A stretch of 64,000 bases of DNA from positions 1,367,001-1,431,000 of the forward strand of contig NZ_CP017241.1 of assembly GCF_001908375.1 (NCBI RefSeq). Direction: 5' to 3'. Under the pieces are notes generated by a model, which was given only the letters and a program-made list of their open reading frames with translations, made no database searches and was not told the origin of the DNA. A program made the translations under genes and the position numbers. This document shows positions 18,894 through 27,322 of this stretch, piece by piece (the first letter of the stretch is position 1; every line of letters starts with the position of its first letter). The stretch comes from Rhizobium etli 8C-3. Its GTDB lineage: Bacteria > Pseudomonadota > Alphaproteobacteria > Rhizobiales > Rhizobiaceae.

Positions 18894-18915
18894 TCGAAAC
18901 CATGGAGACAAAGAA

Positions 18916-18950
18916 GAAACCCGCCGGAGCGCTGATCCGGCGGGTTTCTT
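18916..18950. terminator. Bidirectional terminator between hppA and bamE
   Basis: Thirteen-base perfect arms GAAACCCGCCGGA / TCCGGCGGGTTTC around a seven-base loop, with T-rich tails in both directions. It serves the convergent genes hppA and bamE. Confidence 0.9.
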
Positions 18951-18965
18951 TGTCGAGTCGGATAA

Positions 18966-19490
18966 TCATCGAATACTTGCAGGATTCTGCGGGTTGCCAG
19001 AGGGCGTTCCAAACAGGCTCTTTGCTGCACCGCCTGCGCCGCCTGCCAGAATCTGCTGCAGGAAGGTGAGTTCACGGCCGCCGGTCGGGGTCACGCGCGA
19101 AATCGTATCGAAGACCCTGCCGTCCTGAAGCGTGTAATTCGCGCGGCGCGTGACGACGCCGTCCTTGTCGAAGTAGATCGCAAGTACGCTCTGATCGACG
19201 ACCTTGAGTTTCTGGAAGGCGACGGAGCGCGTGCGCTTCTGCGAGATGTAATAGAAGACCTCGGTGTCGAACGTTGCCGTCGTCGAAGGCGTGCCTAGAG
19301 ACAGAAGCACCTGTTCGCGGCTCGAGCCTTCCGGAACGAGATTGAGGGATTGCTCGTCGACAATATAGCCGCCGTTAAGCACTGTTCCCGTTTGGCAACC
19401 TGTAAGGCCGGCTGAGGCAATCATGATGGCGATGGCTGCGTTGCTGAAGAATTTTATGTCAGACTTGAAATACCGTTTCTTCAACGACAT
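18966..19490 (-). CDS. bamE: Outer membrane protein assembly lipoprotein BamE
   Basis: A 174-aa lipoprotein with a lipobox LTGC (Cys32) after a hydrophobic segment, followed by the SmpA/OmlA fold: VPEGSSREQVLLSLGTPSTTATFDTEVFYYIS and VLAIYFDKDGVV. BamE helps the BamA complex insert beta-barrel proteins in the outer membrane. The C-terminal extension (about residues 135-174, Gly/Ala/Asn-rich) is typical for rhizobial members. The first 20 residues are rather polar, so the true start could be further in, but the lipobox is unaffected. Divergent from the CBP3-like gene. Confidence 0.9.
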   Translation of the reverse strand: MSLKKRYFKSDIKFFSNAAIAIMIASAGLTGCQTGTVLNGGYIVDEQSLNLVPEGSSREQVLLSLGTPSTTATFDTEVFYYISQKRTRSVAFQKLKVVDQSVLAIYFDKDGVVTRRANYTLQDGRVFDTISRVTPTGGRELTFLQQILAGGAGGAAKSLFGTPSGNPQNPASIR

Positions 19491-19735
19491 CTACTCCCTT
19501 GAGGTATCGATAGGCAGCTTTCGGGGCCCTGCAATCACCGCTGATGCAAAATCTTTGTGGCCTTTCCGGGGTCGAACAGTCCTAAATCCCCCAGATCGGA
19601 CCTACGGGGCACTGTCTCGAAAGTGGCCACCTTCGGCATTGCAATTCGCGCCTGCTTCGGTAAACCAGCTTTCGAAATCATGCAACACGGCCCACGCAAC
19701 TGCGCGTGAAGAACGAGGCTTTTCCGGAAGAAACA

Positions 19736-20269
19736 ATGGTCTTCGGGCTCTTTCGCAAGAAAAACAACAACCAGGCGATCGTCGAACGGCAGTATTCGGT
19801 ACTGACCACCGCAGCCCGTATGCCGGAATTCTACGAGGCCATGCATGTCCCAGACACCGTGATGGGCCGTTTCGAGATGCTGTCGCTGGTGATGATCCTC
19901 TTCTTCCGTCGCACACGTTCGTCCGGAACCAGCGGACAGGAGATTGCCCAGGAGATCGTCGATGCCTTCTTTGAGGATATCGACCATTCCATCCGCGAAC
20001 TCGGTATCAGCGACAACGGGGTGCCGAAGCGCATGAAGAAGCTTGCCGGCATGTTCTACGGGCGTCTAAAATCCTATTCGGCGGCAATGGACACCGGTGA
20101 CCGCGCGGCCCTTGCCGCAGCCCTTAACCGCAACATCCATCCGCAGGCCGCCGATGCTTGCGACATGACGGCGCTTGCCAACTGGATGTTTGCCGCAGAA
20201 GCCGATCTGTCGGCGCAGACCGAGGACCGGATCACCACCGGCTCGGCGACGTTGCCACAGGCAGCGTGA
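19736..20269 (+). CDS. Ubiquinol-cytochrome c chaperone (CBP3/UQCC1) family protein
   Basis: A 177-aa protein beginning MVFGLFRKKNNNQAIVERQYSVL with the family core YEAMHVPDTVMGRFEMLSLVMILFFRR, FEDIDHSIRELGISDNGVPKRMKKLAGMFYGRL and a helical tail. Mitochondrial homologues help assemble cytochrome bc1; the bacterial role is inferred. I chose the ATG at 19736; a GTG at 19706 would add ten residues. It is 10 bases from the DUF177 gene, and this order is constant in rhizobia. Confidence 0.85.
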   Translation: MVFGLFRKKNNNQAIVERQYSVLTTAARMPEFYEAMHVPDTVMGRFEMLSLVMILFFRRTRSSGTSGQEIAQEIVDAFFEDIDHSIRELGISDNGVPKRMKKLAGMFYGRLKSYSAAMDTGDRAALAAALNRNIHPQAADACDMTALANWMFAAEADLSAQTEDRITTGSATLPQAA

Positions 20270-20279
20270 GGAGGACGCC

Positions 20280-20834
20280 ATGAAACATCGCAGTGACGAC
20301 ATTCCATTTTCCTACCTTGTCAAGGTCGGCCATATCTCGGCAAACCCTGTCGAAGTTCACCTCAAAGCGGACGAGAAGGAGCGGAAGGCGCTTGCCGAAC
20401 GCTGGGATGTTCTGTCCGTCGACGATCTGCATGCGGATCTGCAGATCAATCGCTGGAAGAAGGATGGCATCCGCGTGAAGGGCAGGGTGCAGGCAAAGAT
20501 CGTTCAGGCCTGCGTCGTGACGCTCGACCCGGTACCTGCCGATATCGACGAGCACTTCGAGCAGATCTACGTGCCCGAGAATTCGAAACTCGCCCGGCAC
20601 CCGGCCAATGATGCTGGCGAAATGGTTCTCGATCCTGACGGGCCGGACCTGCCTGAAACCTTTGCCGGCGACACGATCGACGCGGGAGAGGTGGTGATGG
20701 AATTCGCCGCGCTGGCGATTGATCCCTATCCCCGCAGGAAGGGCGCCGAGTTCTCCGGCCATATGGAGGATACCGGCGAAAACGATAAGAAGCCTTCTGC
20801 CTTTGCTGTGCTCAAGGATTGGCAGAAGGACTGA
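20280..20834 (+). CDS. YceD/DUF177 family protein
   Basis: A 184-aa DUF177 protein. The conserved block VQACVVTLDPVPADIDEHFEQIY (Cys-containing) and the C-terminal EVVMEFAALAIDPYPRRKG are characteristic. In plants and bacteria YceD is linked to 23S rRNA accumulation, and the gene usually neighbours rpmF or plsX. Here it precedes plsX without rpmF. The start ATG at 20280 has GTGAGGAGG upstream. Part of the run to fabH. Confidence 0.85.
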   Translation: MKHRSDDIPFSYLVKVGHISANPVEVHLKADEKERKALAERWDVLSVDDLHADLQINRWKKDGIRVKGRVQAKIVQACVVTLDPVPADIDEHFEQIYVPENSKLARHPANDAGEMVLDPDGPDLPETFAGDTIDAGEVVMEFAALAIDPYPRRKGAEFSGHMEDTGENDKKPSAFAVLKDWQKD

Positions 20835-20938
20835 AACCCGTGGGCTATTTGACACAATTCAGTTGTAAGCGATAGGAAAACCGGTATTTTGGCCGAAATT
20901 TTCGCTCCCCTCAGGCGAAACAAAAGGATCAGGGACGC

Positions 20939-21985
20939 GTGATCAGAATATCTCTCGACCTCATGGGTGGCGACTTTGGTCCCGAGGTTGTCATCCCCGG
21001 TGCCGCGAAAGCGTTGGAACGGCATCCAGATATCTCCTTCGTCTTTTTTGGCCTGAAAGAGCAGTGCGATCCTGTTCTCGCCAAGTTTGCGAAAGTCAGG
21101 GAAAAGTCGGTCTTCCACGATTGCGAACTTGCCGTTCGCATGGACGAGAAGCCCAGCCAGGCGCTGCGCCGCGGCCGCTACATTTCCACCATGTGGCGCT
21201 CGATCGAGGCCGTGAAGACGGGCGACGCGGATGTGGCCGTTTCGGCGGGAAACACCGGCGCGCTGATGGCCATGGCAAAGTTCTGTCTGCGCACGATGGC
21301 CAACATCGAGCGCCCGGCGATTGCGGCCATTTGGCCGACGCTGCGGGGCGAGAGCATTGTTCTCGATGTCGGGGCGACGATCGGGGCCGATTCTCAACAG
21401 TTGATGGATTTCGCCCTGATGGGTGGCGCCATGGCACGCGCCCTCTTCGAACTCGAACGGCCGACGATCGGCCTTCTGAACGTCGGTGTCGAAGAGGTCA
21501 AGGGCCAGGAAGAAGTCAAGGAAGCAGGCCGGCTGCTTCGCGAGGCCAACATAGATTCGCTCGAATATTCCGGGTTCGTCGAAGGCGATGACATCGGGAA
21601 AGGCACCGTCGATGTCGTCGTGACCGAAGGCTTTTCCGGCAATATCGCCTTGAAGGCGGCAGAAGGTACGGCAAAACAAATGGCCGCATATCTGCGTGCT
21701 GCGATGTCGCGCACGCTGCTTGCCAGGATCGGCTATCTCTTTGCCAAGAGTGCTTTCGACATGCTTCGCGAAAAGATGGACCCGAGCAAAGTCAACGGCG
21801 GCGTATTCCTTGGTCTCAACGGCATTGTCATCAAGAGCCATGGCGGCGCCAATGCAGACGGCATCGCTGCTGCCATCGAGGTCGGCTATGATATGGCCAA
21901 GAATGGCCTCAATCAGAAAATAGAAAACGATCTTAAGAAATATCATGCCAAGCGGTTACCCCCGATGGGGCCGGAAGCCGCATGA
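20939..21985 (+). CDS. plsX: Phosphate acyltransferase PlsX
   Basis: PlsX, 348 aa, makes acyl-phosphate from acyl-ACP, the first step in phospholipid synthesis in bacteria using PlsY. The sequence opens [22 protein letters not shown] and contains [16 protein letters not shown], the [14 protein letters not shown] segment and [18 protein letters not shown]. The start is a GTG with AGGATCAGGGA upstream. It lies 20 bases before fabH in the usual acyl-lipid cluster. Confidence 0.95.
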   Translation: MIRISLDLMGGDFGPEVVIPGAAKALERHPDISFVFFGLKEQCDPVLAKFAKVREKSVFHDCELAVRMDEKPSQALRRGRYISTMWRSIEAVKTGDADVAVSAGNTGALMAMAKFCLRTMANIERPAIAAIWPTLRGESIVLDVGATIGADSQQLMDFALMGGAMARALFELERPTIGLLNVGVEEVKGQEEVKEAGRLLREANIDSLEYSGFVEGDDIGKGTVDVVVTEGFSGNIALKAAEGTAKQMAAYLRAAMSRTLLARIGYLFAKSAFDMLREKMDPSKVNGGVFLGLNGIVIKSHGGANADGIAAAIEVGYDMAKNGLNQKIENDLKKYHAKRLPPMGPEAA

Positions 21986-22004
21986 GCAAAGAGGTTTAGC
22001 CAGA

Positions 22005-22976
22005 ATGATCCGTTCAGTGGTTCGCGGGTTCGGAGCCGCACTTCCGAAACGCGTAATGACCAATCGCGAGATGGAAGATGTCGTCGATACGTCTGACGAA
22101 TGGATCGTCCAGCGCACCGGCATCCGCCAGCGACATATCGCAAGCGATGACGAAACCACGTCTTCGCTTGGCGAGCGGGCTGCGCGTGCGGCGCTCGACA
22201 AGGCCGGCCTGACGCCTTCCGATATCGATCTCATCATCTGCGCCACCTCGACGCCGGACAACACCTTCCCGGCCACGGCGGTCAATATCCAGAACCGTCT
22301 CGGCATGCACCACGGCTTCGCCTTCGACGTTCAGGCAGTCTGCACAGGCTTTGTCTATGCCGTGACGACGGCCGACGCCTATATCCGTGGCGGCCTCGCC
22401 AGGCGTGCCCTCGTGATCGGTGCGGAAACCTTCTCGCGCATCCTCGACTGGAACGACCGCACCACCTGCGTGCTGTTCGGCGACGGCGCCGGCGCGATCG
22501 TGATCGAGGCTGCCGAAGGGGAGGGTACGACAGCTGATCGAGGCATCCTGACGGCGCATCTTCGCTCCGATGGCTCGCACAAGGAGAAACTTTTCGTCGA
22601 TGGCGGCCCGTCTACCACCGGCACGGTCGGCAAGCTGCGCATGGAAGGCCGCGAAGTCTTCAAATATGCCGTCGGCATGATCACTGACGTAATCCAGGCC
22701 GCCTTCGATTCGACCGGCACGACCGCAGAAGATCTCGACTGGCTGGTGCCGCACCAGGCCAACCGTCGCATCATCGACGGATCCGCCAAGAAGCTGCACA
22801 TCGCCCCGGAGAAGGTCGTCATCACAGTCGATATGCACGGCAACACCTCAGCCGCCTCGATCCCGCTCGCACTTGCCACTGCAGCAGGGGATGGACGCAT
22901 CAAGAAAGGCGATCTGGTGATGCTGGAGGCAATGGGCGGCGGCTTCACCTGGGGTGCTTTGCTGCTGCGCTGGTGA
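22005..22976 (+). CDS. fabH: 3-oxoacyl-ACP synthase III
   Basis: FabH, 323 aa, starts fatty-acid synthesis by condensing acetyl-CoA with malonyl-ACP. The catalytic triad is visible: C113 ([11 protein letters not shown]), H250 (VPHQANRRI) and N280 (MHGNTSAAS). I placed the start at the ATG at 22005 ([14 protein letters not shown]), preceded by AAAGAGG, because this gives the standard length; the open frame extends upstream into plsX. Confidence 0.96.
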   Translation: MIRSVVRGFGAALPKRVMTNREMEDVVDTSDEWIVQRTGIRQRHIASDDETTSSLGERAARAALDKAGLTPSDIDLIICATSTPDNTFPATAVNIQNRLGMHHGFAFDVQAVCTGFVYAVTTADAYIRGGLARRALVIGAETFSRILDWNDRTTCVLFGDGAGAIVIEAAEGEGTTADRGILTAHLRSDGSHKEKLFVDGGPSTTGTVGKLRMEGREVFKYAVGMITDVIQAAFDSTGTTAEDLDWLVPHQANRRIIDGSAKKLHIAPEKVVITVDMHGNTSAASIPLALATAAGDGRIKKGDLVMLEAMGGGFTWGALLLRW

Positions 22977-23087
22977 CGGTGAAGAATCGCAAAAAACTGG
23001 CGACGAACAAGAGCTTGACCGTAAGGCGCAAGACAAATAGTCTTTGCTCGCTTTTAAAAAATATTTTGTAGAATTGGCGGGGAGACC

Positions 23088-23426
23088 ATGAGCGGAAAGA
23101 CAGTGACGCGAGCAGACCTGGCGGAATCGGTTTTCCGGAAGGTCGGTCTCTCCAGGACCGAATCCGCCGAACTCGTCGAGACCGTCCTCGACGAAATCTG
23201 CAACGCCATCGTCCGTGGCGAAACCGTCAAGCTTTCCTCCTTCGCAACCTTCCAGGTCCGCGATAAGAACGAGCGCATCGGCCGCAATCCCAAGACGGGC
23301 GAAGAAGTGCCGATCTCGCCCCGCCGGGTGATGACCTTCAAGGCTTCGAACGTCCTGAAGACCCGTATTCTCAAGGCGCACACCCTGCGCAAGGTCAAGC
23401 AGAAGCCCGCAAATCCTGCCATGTAA
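23088..23426 (+). CDS. ihfA: Integration host factor subunit alpha
   Basis: IhfA, 112 aa, a histone-like DNA-bending protein working as a dimer with IhfB. The DNABII signature [30 protein letters not shown] is intact, including the intercalating Pro of RNPKTG. The 111 bases after fabH are AT-rich and contain a possible promoter (TTGACC at about 23016), so ihfA may have its own transcript. Confidence 0.95.
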   Translation: MSGKTVTRADLAESVFRKVGLSRTESAELVETVLDEICNAIVRGETVKLSSFATFQVRDKNERIGRNPKTGEEVPISPRRVMTFKASNVLKTRILKAHTLRKVKQKPANPAM

Positions 23427-23606
23427 GAGCGCAAGGGGATAAGGTGATTTCCTGTTCCTGATTGCTGCTTCCCGATCATTTTTCCAACCGCACTTTCCCG
23501 CTTGTGGGCTATGCGTAGACATGACTTGAATTCAACGCCGCAAACCGTTGAAATATGATGAGTCGCGGTTTGGACCGCCACCGGTGATCGCGTAGGGAGT
23601 ACGACC

Positions 23607-24143
23607 TTGGACAAGAGCCCCGATGCTTTCCGAACAATCAGCGAAGTTGCTGACGATCTCGATCTGCCGCAACACGTTCTGCGTTTTTGGGAAACGCGCT
23701 TTCCGCAGATAAAGCCGATGAAAAGGGGCGGAGGGCGCCGCTATTACCGGCCGGAAGACGTGGATCTGCTGAAGGGTATCCGGCATCTCCTTTACGACCA
23801 CGGCTATACGATCAAGGGCGTTCAGAAGCTCCTGAAGACCAACGGCAACAAGTTCGTCGTCGCTGTCGCGCAGGGTGATCTTGCCAGCGTCGAGGCGCTT
23901 GCCGCCGGTGGCAGGGACAGCGCCCCGGGCGAACCGCGCGTCGGCATTGCGGAGGAGGATCAACTGGTCGGCCGTGCAAAGCCGCCGATTACCCGCCGCT
24001 TCTTCAATTTCGTCGCCGGTGACGACGATCAGTCTGAAGTTTCGATCGGCAAGTCGAGCGTCAGCAAGGAGGACAGGGCGCTTCTGCAGGAGGCACTCTA
24101 CGATCTTCTGGAATGCAAGCGCCTTCTCGATCAGGTGCGCTAA
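23607..24143 (+). CDS. MerR-family transcriptional regulator
   Basis: A 178-aa regulator with an N-terminal MerR helix-turn-helix: [43 protein letters not shown] and [12 protein letters not shown]. The C-terminal part is variable, with a helical tail ([23 protein letters not shown]). The start is TTG at 23607 with TAGGGAG upstream. In rhizobia this gene follows ihfA and often precedes a proline tRNA; here three features intervene. The regulon is unknown. Confidence 0.88.
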   Translation: MDKSPDAFRTISEVADDLDLPQHVLRFWETRFPQIKPMKRGGGRRYYRPEDVDLLKGIRHLLYDHGYTIKGVQKLLKTNGNKFVVAVAQGDLASVEALAAGGRDSAPGEPRVGIAEEDQLVGRAKPPITRRFFNFVAGDDDQSEVSIGKSSVSKEDRALLQEALYDLLECKRLLDQVR

Positions 24144-24186
24144 ACGCCTTGTCCGCCGAGAATGTCATTGCCGGCTCGCCGGAGGC

Positions 24187-24212
24187 GGGCGCGAAGCTCT
24201 GGCTTCGCGCCC
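24187..24212. terminator. Hairpin between merR and the DUF1236 gene
   Basis: Eleven-base arms GGGCGCGAAGC / GCTTCGCGCCC with a TCTG loop, between two convergent genes. No T-run follows, but the stem is strong and could end both transcripts. Confidence 0.5.
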
Positions 24213-24219
24213 GATCGCA

Positions 24220-24534
24220 TCACTCGAGAATCTGGATGACGCGGTGCGTCTGGGGTTCGACGATTACCCTGCGATTGTTGACGACTGTATAAGCATAGCC
24301 GTCCATCTCCGGGACCTCGTGAATTTCGACGGTTTCCGGAAGCGTCGTTCCAACAACGACGTCGCCCTCATAGACGACAGAAGGGACCTGCTGCTCCATC
24401 ACATAGGTGCGAACTTCCCCCGGCAGCACGATGGAGCCGGTGGGCGCGGGGTCGACGATTATCGTACTCTGCGCGAGGGCGGCAGAGCAGACCGTCAGCG
24501 TTGCGGCGGCCGTAGCCAGCATGGTCTTGCGCAT
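24220..24534 (-). CDS. DUF1236 domain secreted protein
   Basis: A 104-aa protein with a signal peptide (MRKTMLATAAATLTVCSAALAQ) and a mature domain ending in YAYTVVNNRRVIVEPQTHRVIQILE, the DUF1236 signature common in rhizobia. PEVRTYV-like text (GEVRTYVMEQQVPSVVYEG) is the preceding half-repeat. Periplasmic; function unknown. Confidence 0.85.
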   Translation of the reverse strand: MRKTMLATAAATLTVCSAALAQSTIIVDPAPTGSIVLPGEVRTYVMEQQVPSVVYEGDVVVGTTLPETVEIHEVPEMDGYAYTVVNNRRVIVEPQTHRVIQILE

Positions 24535-24673
24535 AGGACAAATCTCCTTTTCCTACCCAGCCTTGATGAAAAACGCCCGCATGGATCGGATGTTCCGGAA
24601 AAGGACCAGTTGCTGGTGCTCCTGCGCGCGTGGCACTGACCTTGGCAAAGCCACCGGCATCTGTTTAGAGAAG

Positions 24674-24695
24674 AGCGCACGAAGGTTCGTGCGCT
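24674..24695. repeat. Perfect 10-base inverted repeat
   Basis: AGCGCACGAA and TTCGTGCGCT separated by GG, about 90 bases upstream of the HAD phosphatase start, in a gap without genes. It could be a small hairpin or a dimeric-regulator site. Confidence 0.5.
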
Positions 24696-24785
24696 GAGAA
24701 CCACCAGGAGAACCAGGAAGATCCAACCTTGATCTCCGTCCGAATTTCTGTTTCCAGAGCCCCATCTTCACAAGGAATTCCCCCC

Positions 24786-25451
24786 GTGTCCTCTTCCAAT
24801 GTACCCGGCAAGGCCTACGATGCATTTCTCTTCGACATGGACGGCACGCTGCTTAACTCGATAGCGGTCGTCGAGCGTGTCTGGGGCGATTGGGCAAAGG
24901 ATCACGGCCTCGAGCCGGAAGTGTTCCTGAAGACGATCCACGGCGTGCGTGCCAGTGACACCATCCGTCAACTGGCACTTCCTGGTGTGGATGCGGTGCT
25001 TGAAGCGAAAAAACTGTTGATCGAGGAAATGGCAGACGTCGACGGTATCGTGCAGATCCCCGGCGCAATCCGCTTTCTGGACGGCATTCCCGCCGACAGA
25101 TGGGCTATCGTGACTTCCGCCCCATTTGAACTCGCCAAGCGACGCATGGCCGCCGCCGGTATCCCGATGCCGAAGGTCATCGTCACCGGCGAGGAAGTCC
25201 AGGCAGGCAAGCCCAGCCCCGAATGCTACCTGCTCGGCGCCAGCCGCCTGGGTGTCGATCCGAAACGCTGCTTGGTCTTTGAAGACGCGGTTGCGGGCAT
25301 ACTTGCGGGAGAAGGTGCAGGAGCCGATGTGACCGTCATTACCGCGACACATGCCACGCCCTTCGAAACGCCGCATTTCTCGATTGCGGATTACGAGGCA
25401 TGGACCGTAGAGACAGTCGGCGGCATCGGCATCGGAATCGTCGGAGCCTAA
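24786..25451 (+). CDS. HAD-superfamily phosphatase (sugar-phosphate/phosphoglycolate type)
   Basis: A 221-aa HAD hydrolase of subfamily IA. Motif I is AFLFDMDGTLLNS, motif II WAIVTSAP, the Lys motif QAGKPSPECYLLGA, and motif IV CLVFEDAVAGILAGEGAGA. It dephosphorylates a small phosphate ester; the closest groups act on sugar phosphates (GPP/DOG type). I chose the GTG at 24786 because ACAAGGAAT lies just upstream; a TTG at 24729 would add 19 residues without homology. It is the last intact chromosomal gene before the prophage. Confidence 0.85.
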   Translation: MSSSNVPGKAYDAFLFDMDGTLLNSIAVVERVWGDWAKDHGLEPEVFLKTIHGVRASDTIRQLALPGVDAVLEAKKLLIEEMADVDGIVQIPGAIRFLDGIPADRWAIVTSAPFELAKRRMAAAGIPMPKVIVTGEEVQAGKPSPECYLLGASRLGVDPKRCLVFEDAVAGILAGEGAGADVTVITATHATPFETPHFSIADYEAWTVETVGGIGIGIVGA

Positions 25452-25646
25452 GCGGCACATCGGCTTTTTGCGCGCAGTGCGGCTTTTTCCGCTTGCATTG
25501 GGCGACACGAAAAACTAAACGAAACAAGCTGTTTCGGCAGGTCGAGGCGTTGCGCAATCACGTAGCGAGCTTGACCGGGTCAAGCGGGCGCTTGGTTCGA
25601 CAAAAGGACCGGCGAGACGTTGAGGCCTACCGAATGAGGCATGTGA

Positions 25647-25685
25647 CGGAATGTAGCGCAGTCTGGTAGCGCACTTGACTGGGGG
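25647..25685 (+). tRNA. 5' half of tRNA-Pro(GGG), interrupted; left attachment site
   Basis: CGGAATGTAGCGCAG begins a proline tRNA: the acceptor strand CGGAATG, a D-arm with GGTAGCGC, and the anticodon stem CTTGA with loop CTGGGGG. After the last G the sequence (AAATAGTCC) no longer fits; there is no TCAAG stem partner, T-arm or CATTCCG acceptor strand. The break falls exactly where the integrase module begins, so this is attL of the prophage. The flank shows a short imperfect pairing, GACT-GGGGGAAAT-AGTC, which could be the recombinase core. The other half should be at attR outside the window. Confidence 0.85.
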
Positions 25686-25695
25686 AAATAGTCCT

Positions 25696-26853
25696 TCAGT
25701 CTGAATTCCCTCCTGATTTCAATTCCTTAGAAGACATACTTGAATCTGTCGTGGGACTTTTGGTGGGACTTGATGTCGCCTCCAGAGCGTTCCGGAGATC
25801 GTCGTCCAGGGCGTGGGCATACTTTGCCGTCGTTGCTACGTCGGCATGGCCGAGGAGCTTCTGAGCGACGCGGAGGTTCGATGCTCGCAGCACCCTCGTT
25901 GCGGCCGTGTGGCGCGTGTCGTGGAATCGGAAGTTGGTGACGCCGGCGCGCGGGACGGCGCGGCGCATCGCCGATTTGAGGCCGCTTTCGGTCAGCGGAT
26001 ATCGCTGATCGCGCACATAGCCGACCTTCTTCATGGTCTTCTTCGCGACGAACGTGAAAACCTTAATGGGGTGGAAGTCCTTCTGAGCCCAAAGGAGATC
26101 GAATGTCTCCTGCGACATCGGAAGGGTGCGCTCTTTGTTGCCCTTGCCGATCACTGTGAAGCGGCGGGAGAAGAAGTCGACGCGAGACCATTCCAGGCCG
26201 AGGATCTCCATGCGGCGGCAACCATTCAGGAAGGCAAAGCGCACGGCATCATCGTAGCCGCGCTCCAGCTCGCCCATGATGGCGTCTTCCTCGCCGAGCG
26301 ATGCCTCGCGTACGCGTTCCTTCGGTTCCTTCAGGATATGCTTTCCGAAGTCGACATCGCCGACGGTGACCTTCCAGACGTTCTTGGCACGGAGGATGAT
26401 CTCGCGCAGCGGCTGAGTGCAGGTTCGATTGACTGTCGCAGGTCCGACAAGGGCGCCGAGATGGACCTTGCCCTTTTTGCCGAGGCGGCGAACGCGCTCG
26501 CCTCGACGCTTGGCGACGATCGCCGCCACCTTCTCGTCGCTGATGTCACGAAGATCGGTGGATGCGCCGACATTGAGTTTCAGCCATTCGAGATTTTTCA
26601 GCGTCGTTTCAAAGTTCTTATGATGCTGCCCGACCTCGTTGTACCAGCGCAGCGCGGCAACCTCGAAGGTCATGGTCGAAGAGCTGAAGGCTTGCTCGAC
26701 GCTCAGTTGCGCCTTGGCAAGTTCCCGCTCGGTGTCTTCGAAGGCTTTTGCGTCTCGCTTTTTCGTTGCGCGAGTATCGCCAGAAAATCGACGGCCCCCG
26801 ACGATGAAGTCGTACGAATAAGTTTCTTTACCGGGACGTTTATAGACCGACAT
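25696..26853 (-). CDS. int: Phage tyrosine integrase
   Basis: A 385-aa site-specific recombinase. The catalytic residues are R213 (NGCRRMEILGL), H311-x-x-R314 (FHDTRHTAATR), H336 (KLLGHADVATT) and the nucleophile Y345 (TAKYAHAL). The N-terminal arm-binding part includes KRPGKETYSYDFIVGGRRFS. It integrates the phage at the adjacent tRNA-Pro gene. Its 5' end overlaps the excisionase-like gene by 151 bases, which is unusually long and suggests tight coupling, or a later start. Confidence 0.95.
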   Translation of the reverse strand: MSVYKRPGKETYSYDFIVGGRRFSGDTRATKKRDAKAFEDTERELAKAQLSVEQAFSSSTMTFEVAALRWYNEVGQHHKNFETTLKNLEWLKLNVGASTDLRDISDEKVAAIVAKRRGERVRRLGKKGKVHLGALVGPATVNRTCTQPLREIILRAKNVWKVTVGDVDFGKHILKEPKERVREASLGEEDAIMGELERGYDDAVRFAFLNGCRRMEILGLEWSRVDFFSRRFTVIGKGNKERTLPMSQETFDLLWAQKDFHPIKVFTFVAKKTMKKVGYVRDQRYPLTESGLKSAMRRAVPRAGVTNFRFHDTRHTAATRVLRASNLRVAQKLLGHADVATTAKYAHALDDDLRNALEATSSPTKSPTTDSSMSSKELKSGGNSD

Positions 26854-27038
26854 TTCTGCGCCCGCTCTCTTTTGAATTCCTCGACATCTTCATTTGTGTA
26901 TCGCCGTGTCGGCCGTTTTTTGCCGAGTCCGATGTTAATCCAGCGCAAAAGACCCTCGTCGGTCAAGTCGCGAAGCTGGCGCGTCGAGATGCTGAGCAGC
27001 TCGGCGGCTTGCTGTGGCGTCAAAAGAGGCTCTGTCAT
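26703..27038 (-). CDS. Excisionase-like helix-turn-helix protein
   Basis: A 111-aa protein beginning MTEPLLTPQQAAELLSISTRQLRDLTDEGLL, the HTH_17 or MerR-like excisionase fold, with the wing GKKRPTRRYTNEDVEEFKRERA. It overlaps the start of int by 151 bases and its own start overlaps the next gene (ATGA). By position and fold it is the likely Xis-type partner of the integrase; it could instead act as a small repressor. The tail after residue 65 is basic and unmatched. Confidence 0.8.
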   Translation of the reverse strand: MTEPLLTPQQAAELLSISTRQLRDLTDEGLLRWINIGLGKKRPTRRYTNEDVEEFKRERAQKCRSINVPVKKLIRTTSSSGAVDFLAILAQRKSETQKPSKTPSGNLPRRN

Positions 27039-27322
27039 TTCATCCTCCCTTGAACTTCGATCGTCATCAGATCAGCCGCGAGAACCGATCTCGCGGGACA
27101 AGGATAGATCAGTGAAATTCCGTCTGACGAGGCTCGGAAGGTTGCGTCGCATTCAAATTCCAGCACGGCCTGGTGCAGCACGTAGCCGCCGTTAGGCACG
27201 GTGATGAACTCTGAACGCGAGCTGCCGCAGGCCGGGCAGCTTTCGCGTTCGGACAGCTTCGATATGAAAGACTGAGCCGTCATTTCAGAAGAGGCTCCGC
27301 TGCGCTGGCATGGCTTCCTCAC
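27035..27322 (-). CDS. Small zinc-ribbon-like phage protein
   Basis: A 95-aa protein with one CPACGSS pair and two further cysteines (FECDATF, YPCPA), which could bind a zinc ion. Function unknown. The GTG at 27322 overlaps the dnaN stop (GTGA), the coupling used throughout this operon. An ATG at 27283, giving 82 aa, is the alternative. It is followed immediately by the excisionase-like gene. Confidence 0.6.
   Translation of the reverse strand: MRKPCQRSGASSEMTAQSFISKLSERESCPACGSSRSEFITVPNGGYVLHQAVLEFECDATFRASSDGISLIYPCPARSVLAADLMTIEVQGRMK

Noticed and set aside
25686..25740. Possible phage-supplied 3' half of tRNA-Pro
   Set aside because: No TCAAG anticodon-stem partner, no T-loop consensus and no acceptor strand complementary to CGGAATG.
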